Part shown: piece by piece, positions 25,627 to 34,270 of the stretch
How the letters are laid out: every line of letters starts with the position of its first letter
Numbering within the stretch: position 1 is the stretch's first letter
Assembly (NCBI GenBank): GCA_018268455.1
Contig: JAFDWM010000010.1
Span: 1 to 45,853 of the forward strand
Reading direction: 5' to 3'
Origin: Actinomycetota bacterium
GTDB taxonomy: Bacteria > Actinomycetota > Actinomycetes > Actinomycetales > Microbacteriaceae
Length of the DNA: 45,853 nt
Program-made: the position numbers and the translations under genes
The notes under the pieces: model-generated
What the model saw: only the letters and a program-made list of their open reading frames with translations
What the model was told of the DNA's origin: nothing
The model's database searches: none

Positions 25627-25851
25627 ATGGGTCTCGGAGACGCGATCAACGACGCGGTGAACAAGGGCAAGGAGTTCTTCGAGGAGAACAAGGACAAGGT
25701 CGAGGAGCTGCTGCACAGCGACCAGGCCGAGCAGGTCAGCGACCAGGTTCTCGGCGGCGCTGCCGACCTGGCCAAGAAGGTCGCCCCCGGAGCCGCCGAG
25801 CAGATCGACGGCGTTCGCGACAACCTGGACAAGCAGGTCGGCACGGAGTGA
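25627..25851 (+). CDS. Small charged helical protein, antitoxin/stress-protein-like
   Basis: The 74-residue protein is hydrophilic and helical, rich in Asp, Glu, Lys and Ala (INDAVNKGKEFFEENKDKVE, QVSDQVLGGAADLAKKV). It resembles short actinobacterial proteins annotated as Rv0909/MT0933-type antitoxins or CsbD-like stress proteins, but no toxin gene is next to it, so neither role is supported. ATG 25627 follows a strong GAGGGAGGGAAG site, and a hairpin terminator lies after the stop, so it is its own transcription unit. Confidence 0.75.
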   Translation: MGLGDAINDAVNKGKEFFEENKDKVEELLHSDQAEQVSDQVLGGAADLAKKVAPGAAEQIDGVRDNLDKQVGTE

Positions 25852-25870
25852 TCCGGATCCGTCGCAGCTG

Positions 25871-25912
25871 ACGACGAAGGGCGGGGAGCACGGACTCCCC
25901 GCCCTTCGTCGT
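25871..25912 (+). terminator. 18-bp perfect hairpin terminator
   Basis: ACGACGAAGGGCGGGGAG pairs perfectly with CTCCCCGCCCTTCGTCGT across a 6-nt loop, 20 bp after the small protein's stop codon. Confidence 0.85.
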
Positions 25913-26031
25913 GTGTGGAGCGCGGGAACACGCGCAGGTGGGGTGCGGAGCGCGTCGTCGTGCGGTGAGTGCGGACCAGCGCCGTGTCGGAGCCGGCCAC
26001 ATCGGCGTCGCTGACGGAAGGATCCGCTCGG

Positions 26032-26037
26032 TATACT
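26032..26037 (+). promoter_or_regulatory. -10 box TATACT of the BY-kinase operon
   Basis: TATACT is the closest match to the classical -10 in this part of the window. CTGACG lies 15 bp upstream as a possible -35. The leader to ATG 26087 is about 45 nt. Confidence 0.6.
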
Positions 26038-26086
26038 GCGACTGGCCCCGTGGGAGGGCGGAACGCAGACTGCTGCTGGGGAGCGG

Positions 26087-27607
26087 ATGAGCATCGAAGA
26101 CTATTGGCGCGTCGTGCGACGGCACTGGGCGGCCATCATCCTGAGCCTCGCGGCCGGCGTCGTCGTCGCCTTCGGCGTCAGCCTGCTGATGCCGAAGGTG
26201 TACACCGCCGATGCGAGCGGCTTCGTCGTCTCGCAGAGCAGCGGATCCACCGGCATCGCGTCGCTCGGAGACACCTACGCGAAGTCCCGCGCGAAGTCGT
26301 ACGTCGAGATCGCGAAGAACCGCACCGTCGCGCAGGCGGTGATCGACGACCTCAAGCTCACAACGACCCCTCAGGCGCTGGTCAACCAGATCTCCGCATC
26401 CGTGCCGCTGGACACCGTGACGCTGCGGGTCACGGCGCAGGCGGCGAGTCCGCAGGAGGCGCAGAACCTCGCGAACGCGTGGATCCGCGCCCTCGCCGCC
26501 GAGGTGAAGAAGCTCGAGAGCGGCCAGGCGCTCGGCGCGGCGGACGGCTCGGCGCCGGCGGCGGACGGCTCGGCGCCGGCAGCGGACGGCGACGGGACGA
26601 CCGACGCCGCGGTGGTCGCGCTCGTGCCGGGCGACACCGCCGTTCTGCCGAGCGCGCCGTCGTCGCCGAACGTGAAGCTGAACCTGCTGCTCGGCGGCCT
26701 CATCGGGCTCGCCCTGGGCATCGCGTGGGCGCTGGTGCGCAACGCCTCCGACCGCCGGATCCGCTCGGCTGCCATCGTGGAGAGCACGTTCGGCGTGTCC
26801 GTGGTCGGAACGCTGCCGGTCGACGACGTGCTCGCGGGCAGTGACGCACGGCTGATCCGCACCTCGACGGCCCGTGCCGACAACGAGCATCTGCGCATGG
26901 CGGAGGCGCTGCGGGAGCTGCGCACGAACATCCAGTTCCTGCACGTGGACAACCCGCCGCGGGTGATCGTGCTGACCAGCCCGGTGCCCGGCGACGGCAA
27001 GTCGACCGTGGTCGCCAACCTCGCGCTCGCGATCGCGGAGTCGGGGCGCAAGGTGGTGCTGGTCGACGGCGACCTGCGTCGTCCGACGGTCGCGGACAGC
27101 TTCGGCATCAGCGGCGCCGCAGGACTCACCGACGTGCTCGTCGGCAACGCCGCCATCGGCGATGTGCTGCAGCGCACCCGGATTCACAAGAATCTCTTCC
27201 TGCTGAGCGCGGGCACGGTGCCGCCGAACCCGAGTGAACTCGTCGGCACGCAGGTGATGCGCGACCTGCTCGGCACGCTCAGCGAGCACGCGATCGTGCT
27301 CGTGGACGCGCCGCCGCTGCTGCCGGTGACCGATGGCGCGATCCTCGCGAACCAGGCCGACGGCGCGATCATCGTGGTGCGCGCAGGGCGCACGCACATC
27401 GACGAGCTGGGGAAGGCACTGTCGAACCTCGAGAAGGCCGGTGCCACGCCGCTCGGGGTGGTCATCAACCGGATCCCCGTGAAGGGCATGGACCCCGCGG
27501 GGTACGGGTACTACGGCGGCGGCTACGTCGGCAAGACGCCGGGATACGTGCCCTCGCAGAAGTCGCCGGGGCTGCTCGACGACATGCTCACCAAGGCAGA
27601 GCGGTGA
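26087..27607 (+). CDS. Wzz-BY-kinase fusion, polysaccharide synthesis tyrosine autokinase
   Basis: The protein controls chain length or export of a cell-surface polysaccharide. The 506 residues hold an N-terminal Wzz domain with membrane helices at about 15-37 and 199-220, and a C-terminal BY-kinase domain: Walker A PGDGKST (K305), Walker A' VVLVDGDLRRPT, Walker B VLVDAPP and a Tyr cluster near 471-486 (GYGYYGGGYVGKTPGY) for autophosphorylation. Residues 149-165 contain a repeated DGSAPAA from a short DNA duplication. No glycosyltransferase or Wzx/Wzy gene is in the window, so the kinase is separated from any polysaccharide cluster. It overlaps the next gene by 4 nt. Confidence 0.92.
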   Translation: MSIEDYWRVVRRHWAAIILSLAAGVVVAFGVSLLMPKVYTADASGFVVSQSSGSTGIASLGDTYAKSRAKSYVEIAKNRTVAQAVIDDLKLTTTPQALVNQISASVPLDTVTLRVTAQAASPQEAQNLANAWIRALAAEVKKLESGQALGAADGSAPAADGSAPAADGDGTTDAAVVALVPGDTAVLPSAPSSPNVKLNLLLGGLIGLALGIAWALVRNASDRRIRSAAIVESTFGVSVVGTLPVDDVLAGSDARLIRTSTARADNEHLRMAEALRELRTNIQFLHVDNPPRVIVLTSPVPGDGKSTVVANLALAIAESGRKVVLVDGDLRRPTVADSFGISGAAGLTDVLVGNAAIGDVLQRTRIHKNLFLLSAGTVPPNPSELVGTQVMRDLLGTLSEHAIVLVDAPPLLPVTDGAILANQADGAIIVVRAGRTHIDELGKALSNLEKAGATPLGVVINRIPVKGMDPAGYGYYGGGYVGKTPGYVPSQKSPGLLDDMLTKAER

Positions 27608-28413
27608 CGACGGGATCGACCGGATCCGCGACGCAGGTCACGGAGCGGGCGTTCGGCGACGTACGGGTGCGGCTCACGCGGGCGACCGGTGGTGTGCTCG
27701 CGCTGACGGCGGATGACGGCGTCCTGGTGGTGCACGGCGTGCGGCGCGGTCGAGTCGCTGTGCGGGGCGGGTCCGCGCCGTTCGAGGTGACGCAGAACGG
27801 CGCGATGCTGATGTCGGCGTCCACCGCCATGGCGGCCGTGCTGCGTCCGAGTGAGCTGATCTCGATCAGCGTTCCAGTGCCGGCGGGGGAGGACGTCGCG
27901 ACCGTGGTGCGCCCCGCATCCGGCGGCGACACGCTGCTGAGCGGGGTGATCGCGTTCGCGTCCGAGGTCGTGACGGCCGTCGACCGCGAAGCCGTGGTCG
28001 AGGCGCACCCGCACATCGAGCTGCTCATCCGCGACATGGTCGCGCGGCTGCTGACGGTTGAGGCCGTGCAGGAGACGCCCAGCCCGATGCGCCGGGCGCT
28101 GGCCGTGATCATGCGGCTCTATGCGGATCCGCAGCTCAGCTCCCGCAGGATCGCCGAGGCGGTGAACCTGTCGGTGCGGCAGCTGGAGCGGCAGTTCCGC
28201 GCGCAGGGCACCACGATCGCGCGCGAGGTGCGCAACGTGCGTCTGGACGCGGCGGTGCGGATGCTCGGCGAGGATCCGACCGGCACGTCGAGCATCGACG
28301 AGATCGCGCACCGCGTCGGGTTCTCCGGCGGATCCCCGCTCGCGCGGGCCATGGTGCGCGAAGGGCTGCCCGTCCCGTCCGCCGTGCGCACGGGGGTCCG
28401 GCTCGCGGGGTGA
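27604..28413 (+). CDS. AraC-type helix-turn-helix regulator
   Basis: In this 269-residue protein the C-terminal 100 residues form an AraC double HTH (SSRRIAEAVNLSVRQLERQF, IDEIAHRVGFSGGSPLARAM). The N-terminal region is beta-rich, then helical, and may sense a ligand or bind a partner. GTG 27604 overlaps the BY-kinase stop by 4 nt, so the two are probably translated together. This suggests the regulator controls genes of the same surface-polysaccharide process, or the secreted protein downstream. The N-terminal domain is not a clear cupin of the arabinose-binding type. Confidence 0.85.
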   Translation: MTTGSTGSATQVTERAFGDVRVRLTRATGGVLALTADDGVLVVHGVRRGRVAVRGGSAPFEVTQNGAMLMSASTAMAAVLRPSELISISVPVPAGEDVATVVRPASGGDTLLSGVIAFASEVVTAVDREAVVEAHPHIELLIRDMVARLLTVEAVQETPSPMRRALAVIMRLYADPQLSSRRIAEAVNLSVRQLERQFRAQGTTIAREVRNVRLDAAVRMLGEDPTGTSSIDEIAHRVGFSGGSPLARAMVREGLPVPSAVRTGVRLAG

Positions 28414-28765
28414 GGTGCGGGCGGGGGCCCGGGCGGGTGCTGGTCGCGTCTTCGGTCGGGTGGGTGCGGTTCGCGGGTGCGGGTGCGGGTACGGCGTGCA
28501 GGGTGTCGGGTGGGATGCCGATGTCGGATGTCCGGGCTGCCCGCGACCGCCGGCGGCGGCCGTTAGCGTGGAGCAGAGCGGATCCGACCTCCGTGCCGGA
28601 TGCGACACCAATCCGTCCGGATGCGTCGTTTCGAGCGTATCGATGTCGCGAGAGCGATGATCATGCGCTGTCATGAGTGCGGGACACGACGCGCTGGGGC
28701 GTCGAGCATCCAGGGACCGGATGCGAAGCGAATCGATGTGGCCGTCGTGCCATCTGGGAGACACC
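28414..28765. other. 352-bp gap with GC repeats and a possible promoter
   Basis: The first half is a G/C-rich simple-sequence tract (GGTGCGGGTGCGGGTACGG). TAGCGT at 28564-28569 could be a -10 box for the secreted protein gene, leaving a leader of about 190 nt. No gene is supported here. Confidence 0.45.
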
Positions 28766-29596
28766 GTGACTGAGAACGCAGGAATCAAGCGCCGCACTGT
28801 GCTCAAGGGCGCTGCCTGGAGCGTTCCCGTCGTGGCCGCCGCGGTTGCGACGCCGTTCGCGGCGGCGAGCGTGACGCTTGAGGGTGTGGGAAACACGCTC
28901 AGCCAGAATTGCGGCAAGTACCGCCTCGACGTCTGGCCGGAAGACAGCAACTTTGGCAAGCTCCCCATGACGGGCGCCACTGTCACCTTCGTACTCGAGG
29001 GGGATCTCAGCAGCCTGAACCCCACATTCAGTGGACTCAGCATTACCGGCGACGACCACGGATCCCCGCGGACGATCACCGGTACCGCGACTGCCGACAC
29101 GGTCTCGATCTTGGGAGACCAGCAGGGCAATTTCACCTCGAGCGTGAAGATCTCATTCCCATCCGGGCCGAACGCCGGAAAGTCCGTCAGTGCGAACTTC
29201 GGCATCGGGCCGCAGTACGTGAGCGGTTGCAACCCGTCGCGTAACGTCGTCAAGAGTTCGTCGAAGGTGGGTGGCGGCAGTGGAAACGGTTGGCGCGAGG
29301 CACAAACCACCTTCAGCATCGCAAATGCCATCGGTTCCGGGGTATCGCTGCAAAACGCCACGATCTGGATCGAGTTCCTTGATTCAGAGGAATTCCGGAA
29401 CGTGACATCGGTCACCGGAGGAACGTGGACGGGTCGGGCGGGGACCCGAATCTACGACCTCAGCGGCAACACTGCGAATGAGGTGAAGTTCACAGCTGAG
29501 TACAAGGCAGTGACTACCGCGCGGGTGAAGATCAACGTGAAGCTCGCGGGCAGCAACGCCGTCGTGTCGGTGATCGAGACCATTACCGGACTCTGA
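28766..29596 (+). CDS. Tat-type secreted protein of unknown function
   Basis: The 276-residue protein begins with a twin-arginine signal (IKRRTVLKGAAW), a hydrophobic stretch (SVPVVAAAVATPFAAASV) and a likely cleavage site near residue 36. The mature part is Ser/Thr/Gly/Asn rich and beta-like, with two apparently related halves split by a Gly/Ser linker (SSSKVGGGSGNGWREAQ). GTG 28766 has GGGAG 6 nt upstream. Its DNA has fewer C-ending codons and lower G+C than its neighbours, and the synonymous usage suggests later acquisition or relaxed selection. I do not recognise the mature domain; surface adhesin or matrix protein are possibilities. Confidence 0.82.
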   Translation: MTENAGIKRRTVLKGAAWSVPVVAAAVATPFAAASVTLEGVGNTLSQNCGKYRLDVWPEDSNFGKLPMTGATVTFVLEGDLSSLNPTFSGLSITGDDHGSPRTITGTATADTVSILGDQQGNFTSSVKISFPSGPNAGKSVSANFGIGPQYVSGCNPSRNVVKSSSKVGGGSGNGWREAQTTFSIANAIGSGVSLQNATIWIEFLDSEEFRNVTSVTGGTWTGRAGTRIYDLSGNTANEVKFTAEYKAVTTARVKINVKLAGSNAVVSVIETITGL

Positions 29597-29669
29597 GCGG
29601 CGAGACCCTCCGCGGACGCCTTGGGGTCGCGCCATCCCGTGGCCGCGTGGGTCTGGCCCTCGACATAGC

Positions 29670-29963
29670 GCTCGCCAGTCGCGAGTTGCCCATTCCCGGC
29701 GCTGAAGACGGCAATACGCGTCAGGCGAGCCGCGACGGAAGGGGCATTCTGAGCGCTGCTCTTCACGTTGCGCTCGCCTGACTCTCGTTGCCCATGCGGG
29801 GTCCCGCGGAGGGCATCGCGCGTCAGTCGAGCCGTGGTGAAAGGGCGTCTGGTGTCAGGCCAGCGCGCTGGCTGATGGGGTGGGACTCGCTGTTCACCTT
29901 TCGTTCGCCTGTCCCTCGTTGCCCATGCAGGGGTCTGGGGTGGGCAATACGCGTCAGGCGAGC
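29670..29963. repeat. Palindromic repeat family R2, left cluster (three 61-bp units)
   Basis: The units lie at 29670-29730, 29772-29832 and 29903-29963, each exactly 61 bp. The left arms read GCTCGCC or GTTCGCC and continue to GTTGCCC; the right arms run GGGCAATACGCGTCAGG and end in CGAGC. In the first unit 17 of 21 arm positions pair. Each unit is followed by an extra right-arm-like piece such as GGGCGTCTGGCGTCAGG. The sequence differs from R1, but the length and the GCTC/GAGC ends are the same. The cluster lies between the convergent secreted-protein and nuclease genes. Confidence 0.92.
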
Positions 29964-30016
29964 TGCGGTGGATGGGCGTCTGGCGTCAGGTCAGCGCCGG
30001 CCGACTACGCGGCGGC

Positions 30017-31033
30017 TCATGCCGTGCCGGGGCGCCAGCCGGCCTGGAGCAGCGCGTCGCGCACGCGGCGCGGGGCTTCACCGGTCTCGTGGAGGTGATC
30101 TGCGGTGATCTGCACGACGCGCCACCCGGCGGAGGCGTAGGCGTTGTACTTGTCGATGTCCTTCACCCACTGGCTCCGCTCGGTACGGTGCTGGTCGCCC
30201 TCGTACTCGACGGCGACCAGGTAGTCGGGGTACGCGATCTCGCTGCACCCGAGGTACACGCCCGCCGCGTAGACGTCGAAGTCGAGCGTGGGCGCGGGCA
30301 GGTCGGTGCCGGTGGTGAGCGCGAGGCGCAGTTTTGTCTCCTGTGGCGACGCGGATCCGATCCGGATCAGCTGTCGTGCCTCTCGGAGCGTCCGGATCCC
30401 GACCCGCCGTCCGGCGGCGATGACCGCATCGAGATCGTCGAACGTCGCGAGGGGAGCGTGCAGCACGCGGCCGTCCGGGCCGGGAATCCGCGGGATCCGC
30501 ACGAGGGCGTCGCCGACTGCGACGAGTTCGTCGAGAGTGAGTCGACTTGCCAGCGACGCCCAGGTCGCCGCCGGTGTCGACATCGGGATCCCTCCGACCA
30601 GGATGACCGGATCCAACGCCGCGACGGTCTCGTGACCGCGGATCCGCGCTCCCCGCGGCGCGCGCCCGGGGCGGTGCACGGCGGCTTCGATGAGCACGCG
30701 CTCTTCAAAGGGCAGTCCCCATCTGTTCCGCTGGGCGAAGCCGCGGTGCGGCAGCGGGATCTTGTAGTGCGCGGCCGCGGTGGAGTGGCTGAGGTGCGCA
30801 CCTGGCGGCATCACCAGCGCATATGCCGACGCGAGCGACTGCACGGCACGGATGACCGGATCCACGAACTTGTCCCGCTCGTCGGTCTGGGGATCCGCGT
30901 CCTGGATCCTGACCCCGCGAAACGGCGCAGCCAGATCCGCGCGACGCAGCTGCTTCTCGGACACCCCGGCGGCCCGAGCCTGGCGGAAGGTGAACGCGGT
31001 CGGCAGGTCGGGCGGCAGAGGGAGCGGGCGCAT
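30017..31033 (-). CDS. DUF559/Vsr-like PD-(D/E)XK nuclease, second paralogue
   Basis: The 338-residue protein is colinear with the protein at 19315-20295: N-terminal AbiEi-like region (FRQARAAGVSEKQLRRADLA, PFRGVR), middle (PAATWASLASRLTLDELVAV, GRRVGIRTLREARQLI) and C-terminal nuclease core SEIAYPDYLVAVEYEG with E265 and E276 at the same 11-residue spacing. The first acidic residue is Glu instead of Asp. ATG 31033 is preceded by GATGCT and 6 nt, a weak leaderless context. It stands alone between two R2 repeat clusters. Nuclease activity and role are inferred. Confidence 0.85.
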   Translation of the reverse strand: MRPLPLPPDLPTAFTFRQARAAGVSEKQLRRADLAAPFRGVRIQDADPQTDERDKFVDPVIRAVQSLASAYALVMPPGAHLSHSTAAAHYKIPLPHRGFAQRNRWGLPFEERVLIEAAVHRPGRAPRGARIRGHETVAALDPVILVGGIPMSTPAATWASLASRLTLDELVAVGDALVRIPRIPGPDGRVLHAPLATFDDLDAVIAAGRRVGIRTLREARQLIRIGSASPQETKLRLALTTGTDLPAPTLDFDVYAAGVYLGCSEIAYPDYLVAVEYEGDQHRTERSQWVKDIDKYNAYASAGWRVVQITADHLHETGEAPRRVRDALLQAGWRPGTA

Positions 31034-31170
31034 CCCGACAGCATCGCCACCGGCCAGCCGCAGTGGGACGTCGTCTACGGAACCCGTGTGAATCCCGGCC
31101 AAGTGCGCGATTGTGGAGGCCGATGCCCGGACAACTGCGCGCGGCAGTCCCGGTGCGCAGCGTCCACCGC

Positions 31171-31800
31171 GTGTTCGGTTGTCGCTGGTTGCCCTTGGCG
31201 GATCCTTCGCCTGTCGCTGGTTGCCCGTCGTAAGGCTCTGGAGGGGCAAGACGCGTCAGGGGAACAGCGGCGAGGGCAACACACGTCAGGGGAACGGCGG
31301 CGAGGGGCGGATTGCGTCTGAGGAACGACAGCGTGGGGCGGATTGTGTGTCAGGGGAGGCGGATCCGGCGCGCGAGGCCGCGGGCGCCGCGGGTTCGGCT
31401 GTCGCCGGTTGTCCTTGGCAGATCCTTCGCCTGTCGCTGGTTGCCCGTCATGAGGTTCTGGAGGGACAACTTGCGCCAGGGGAACGGCGGCGAAGGGCAG
31501 CATGCGTCAGGGGAACAGCGGCGAGGGCAACACACGTCAGGGGAACGGCGACGAGAGGCGGTTTGCGGCAGCGGAGGCGGATCCGGCGCGCGAGGCCGCG
31601 GGCGCCGTGGGTTCGGCTGTCGCTGGTTGTCCTTGGCAGATCCTTTGCCTGTCGCTGGTTGCCGGTGATGAGGTTCTGGAGGGGCAGCATGCGTCAGGGG
31701 TGCCGCGGCGAAGGCAGCAAGCGTCAGGGGAACGGCGACGAACGGCAACACGCGTCAGGGGAACGGCGGCGAAGGGCAACAGGCGTCAGGCGAAGGATCC
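31171..31800. repeat. R2 right array: three tandem blocks of about 219 bp
   Basis: The blocks start at 31171, 31391 and 31609. Each has two left arms (TGTCGCTGGTTGYCC, about 30 bp apart, the second preceded by GATCCTTCGCC) and then three or four right arms (GGGCAACACACGTCAGGGGA and variants) at about 30-bp spacing. The array starts and ends with inverted GGATCCTTCGCCTG and CAGGCGAAGGATCC. The arms match the 61-bp units on the other side of the nuclease gene, so this is an expanded form of the same family. Confidence 0.9.
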
Positions 31801-31889
31801 GCCGCGGCCCAACGTGACACCGCCGGCAGGGCCGCAGAGGCGCTTCCGCACCGCGACACGCCGGACACGCCGTCGCGACACGCCCGAGT

Positions 31890-31918
31890 TTGCGACACGC
31901 CCGGGCTGCACGTAGACT
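31890..31918 (+). promoter_or_regulatory. Promoter of the S10 ribosomal operon
   Basis: TTGCGA at 31890-31895 and TAGACT at 31913-31918 are separated by 17 bp, the best -35/-10 pair upstream of rpsJ. Confidence 0.65.
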
Positions 31919-31924
31919 ATGGAG

Positions 31925-32295
31925 GTTCCACATTCCGGTGCGCGTCCCGATGCGCGCCGGATCACTGTCACGGCAGTGCACAGACGGCGCCCCTCGCGGA
32001 GACATCCGATGACCGCGGCGCAGGGATCTGGGCCGCGGGCAGGAGAACGACAAAACCGACACCTCCTCACCGAGGCCCCGCCATGTGCGGGGGTCGGCTT
32101 CCGCGAGTCGTGAGGCTCCGGGCTGACAGCAGAACAGTGGTGCGCCCCTTCGACGGGCTCAGGGAGCAGATCCTCGGATCCGCGACACGAGCCAGGAGGA
32201 GGAGTGCGAAGGCGCAGAACGCGCCGTCGCGCGTCCAATGCCCCAGGATCACCCGGTCCTGGCAGGTACGACGCTTGAAGAGAGAGAGCAGACAA
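31925..32295 (+). other. Long untranslated leader of the S10 operon (about 370 nt)
   Basis: No credible gene lies between the predicted start site and rpsJ. The segment has several GC-rich inverted stretches, including one around the GGATCC at 32176, and ends in an A/G-rich tract (AAGAGAGAGAGCAGACAA) that may serve ribosome binding. A regulatory role is possible, but no known leader motif was recognised. Confidence 0.4.
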
Positions 32296-32604
32296 ATGGC
32301 GGGACAGAAGATCCGCATTCGCCTGAAGTCGTATGACCACGAGGTCATCGACACGTCGGCCCGCAAGATCGTCGACACCGTGACCCGTGCGGGCGCGACC
32401 GTCGTCGGCCCGGTGCCGCTTCCGACCGAGAAGAACGTCGTGTGCGTCATCCGGTCGCCCCACAAGTACAAGGACAGCCGCGAGCACTTCGAGATGCGCA
32501 CCCACAAGCGTCTGATCGACATCGTCGACCCGACGCCCAAGGCCGTCGACTCGCTGATGCGTCTCGACCTGCCTGCTGACGTCAACATCGAGATCAAGCT
32601 GTAA
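32296..32604 (+). CDS. rpsJ: 30S ribosomal protein S10
   Basis: The 102-residue protein has [19 protein letters not shown] at the start and the family segments [11 protein letters not shown] and [15 protein letters not shown]. It is part of the 30S head; in many bacteria it also acts with NusB in antitermination. First gene of the S10 operon, ATG 32296. Confidence 0.98.
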   Translation: MAGQKIRIRLKSYDHEVIDTSARKIVDTVTRAGATVVGPVPLPTEKNVVCVIRSPHKYKDSREHFEMRTHKRLIDIVDPTPKAVDSLMRLDLPADVNIEIKL

Positions 32605-32614
32605 GGGGATCACG

Positions 32615-33274
32615 ATGGTCGACATCAACGCAAAGATTTCCAAGGGCCTGCTCGGCACGAAGCTCGGCATGACCCAGGTCTGGAACGAGAACGGCAAGCT
32701 CATCCCGGTCACCGTGATCGAACTCGCGCCGAACGTGGTCACCCAGATCCGCACCCCCGAGAAGGACGGCTACAACGCCGTGCAGATCGCGGCCGGTCAG
32801 ATCGACCCGCGCAAGGTCAACAAGCCGCTGACCGCCCACTTCGAGGCTGCCGGCGTCACCCCGCGTCGTCACGTCACCGAGATCCGCACCGCGGACGCCG
32901 GCGACTACGCGCTGGGCCAGGAGCTCACCGTTGACGGCACCTTCGAGGCCGGCCAGCTGGTCGACGTCGTCGGCACCAGCAAGGGCAAGGGCTTCGCCGG
33001 TGTCATGAAGCGCCACAACTTCAAGGGCGTCTCCGCCTCGCACGGTGCGCACCGCAACCACCGCAAGCCCGGTTCCATCGGTGCTTCCTCGACCCCGAGC
33101 CGTGTCTTCAAGGGCATGCGCATGGCCGGTCGCATGGGTGGCGAGCGCGTGACCGTTCTCAACCTCACGGTGCACGCCGTCGACGCCGAGAAGGGTCTGC
33201 TGCTCGTCAAGGGCGCCGTCCCCGGCGCGCGCGGTCGCATCGTCTACGTCCGCAACGCAGTGAAGGGTGCCTGA
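32615..33274 (+). CDS. rplC: 50S ribosomal protein L3
   Basis: The 219-residue protein includes [17 protein letters not shown] at the start and the long loop region [18 protein letters not shown] and [14 protein letters not shown] that reaches the peptidyl transferase centre. GTAAGGGGAT upstream provides a ribosome site. It begins 10 nt after rpsJ. Confidence 0.98.
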   Translation: MVDINAKISKGLLGTKLGMTQVWNENGKLIPVTVIELAPNVVTQIRTPEKDGYNAVQIAAGQIDPRKVNKPLTAHFEAAGVTPRRHVTEIRTADAGDYALGQELTVDGTFEAGQLVDVVGTSKGKGFAGVMKRHNFKGVSASHGAHRNHRKPGSIGASSTPSRVFKGMRMAGRMGGERVTVLNLTVHAVDAEKGLLLVKGAVPGARGRIVYVRNAVKGA

Positions 33275-33279
33275 GTCCA

Positions 33280-33936
33280 ATGGCTGACACCACTCTGACG
33301 CTCGACGTGTTCGCCGGCGGCAAGAAGACCGGTACGGTCGACGCCCCCGCCGCGATCTTCGACGCCAAGACCAACGTTCCGCTGATCCACCAGGTCGTCG
33401 TCGCGCAGCTCGCCGCGGCACGCCAGGGCACCCACTCGACCAAGCGTCGCGGTGAGGTCTCCGGTGCCGGTCGCAAGCCCTTCAAGCAGAAGGGCACGGG
33501 TAACGCCCGTCAGGGCTCCATCCGCGCGCCGCACATGACCGGTGGTGGCATCGTCCACGGCCCGAAGCCGCGCGACTACTCGCAGCGCACCCCCAAGAAG
33601 ATGATCGCCGCCGCCCTCACCGGTGCGCTGAGCGACCGCTTCCGCGGTGAGCGCCTGCACGTCGTCGAGAGCTTCGGCATCGAGGGCAAGCCGTCCACCA
33701 AGACCGCTGCCGCCTACCTCAAGGCGCTCCCGGGCAAGAACGTCCTCGTGGTCCTCGACCGCGACGACGACCTGTCGGCCCTGAGCGTCCGCAACCTGGT
33801 CTCGGTGCACGTGCTGTACTTCGACCAGCTGAACGCCTACGACGTGGTCAACTCCGACGACATCGTCTTCACCAAGGCGGCCTTCGACGCGTTCGTCGCG
33901 CTGAAGTCCGACGCAACCGAGGAGGCCTCCGCGTGA
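33280..33936 (+). CDS. rplD: 50S ribosomal protein L4
   Basis: In this 218-residue protein the extended loop that lines the exit tunnel is visible ([20 protein letters not shown]). The C-terminal globular part includes [12 protein letters not shown]. The first nine codons follow rplC by 5 nt. Confidence 0.97.
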   Translation: MADTTLTLDVFAGGKKTGTVDAPAAIFDAKTNVPLIHQVVVAQLAAARQGTHSTKRRGEVSGAGRKPFKQKGTGNARQGSIRAPHMTGGGIVHGPKPRDYSQRTPKKMIAAALTGALSDRFRGERLHVVESFGIEGKPSTKTAAAYLKALPGKNVLVVLDRDDDLSALSVRNLVSVHVLYFDQLNAYDVVNSDDIVFTKAAFDAFVALKSDATEEASA

Positions 33937-34250
33937 GCGACAACATCCTCGCCGCGGCTGCCAACAAGGATCCGCGCGACATCATCCTGAAGCCGGTCGT
34001 CTCCGAGAAGAGCTACGGCCTGATCGACGAGGGCAAGTACACCTTCCTGGTGGACCCCCGCGCGTCCAAGACCGAGATCAAGCTCGCGATCGAGAAGATC
34101 TTCGGCGTCAAGGTCGCCAGCGTCAACACGATCAACCGCGTCGGCAAGGCTCGCCGCACCCGCTTCGGCACCGGCAAGCGCAAGGACACCAAGCGCGCCA
34201 TCGTCGCCCTGAAGTCGGGCACCATCGACATCTTCACGGCAGTGAACTGA
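33933..34250 (+). CDS. rplW: 50S ribosomal protein L23
   Basis: The 105-residue protein has [18 protein letters not shown] at the start and the tunnel-side loop around [16 protein letters not shown]. It docks the signal recognition particle and trigger factor at the tunnel exit. GTG start, overlapping rplD by 4 nt. Confidence 0.97.
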   Translation: MSDNILAAAANKDPRDIILKPVVSEKSYGLIDEGKYTFLVDPRASKTEIKLAIEKIFGVKVASVNTINRVGKARRTRFGTGKRKDTKRAIVALKSGTIDIFTAVN

Positions 34251-34270
34251 CCGGGGGATAAGGACAGAAC

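Noticed and set aside
25627-25851. Toxin-antitoxin pair
   Set aside because: The small protein resembles antitoxin annotations, but there is no toxin gene on either side; a terminator and an unrelated kinase follow.
31171-31800. CRISPR array (units about 30 bp apart)
   Set aside because: The repeated arms are degenerate and inverted, there are no unique spacers of constant length, and no cas genes are in the window.
31919-32295. Riboswitch in the S10 leader
   Set aside because: No known riboswitch core was recognised and the location before ribosomal genes does not suggest a metabolite.
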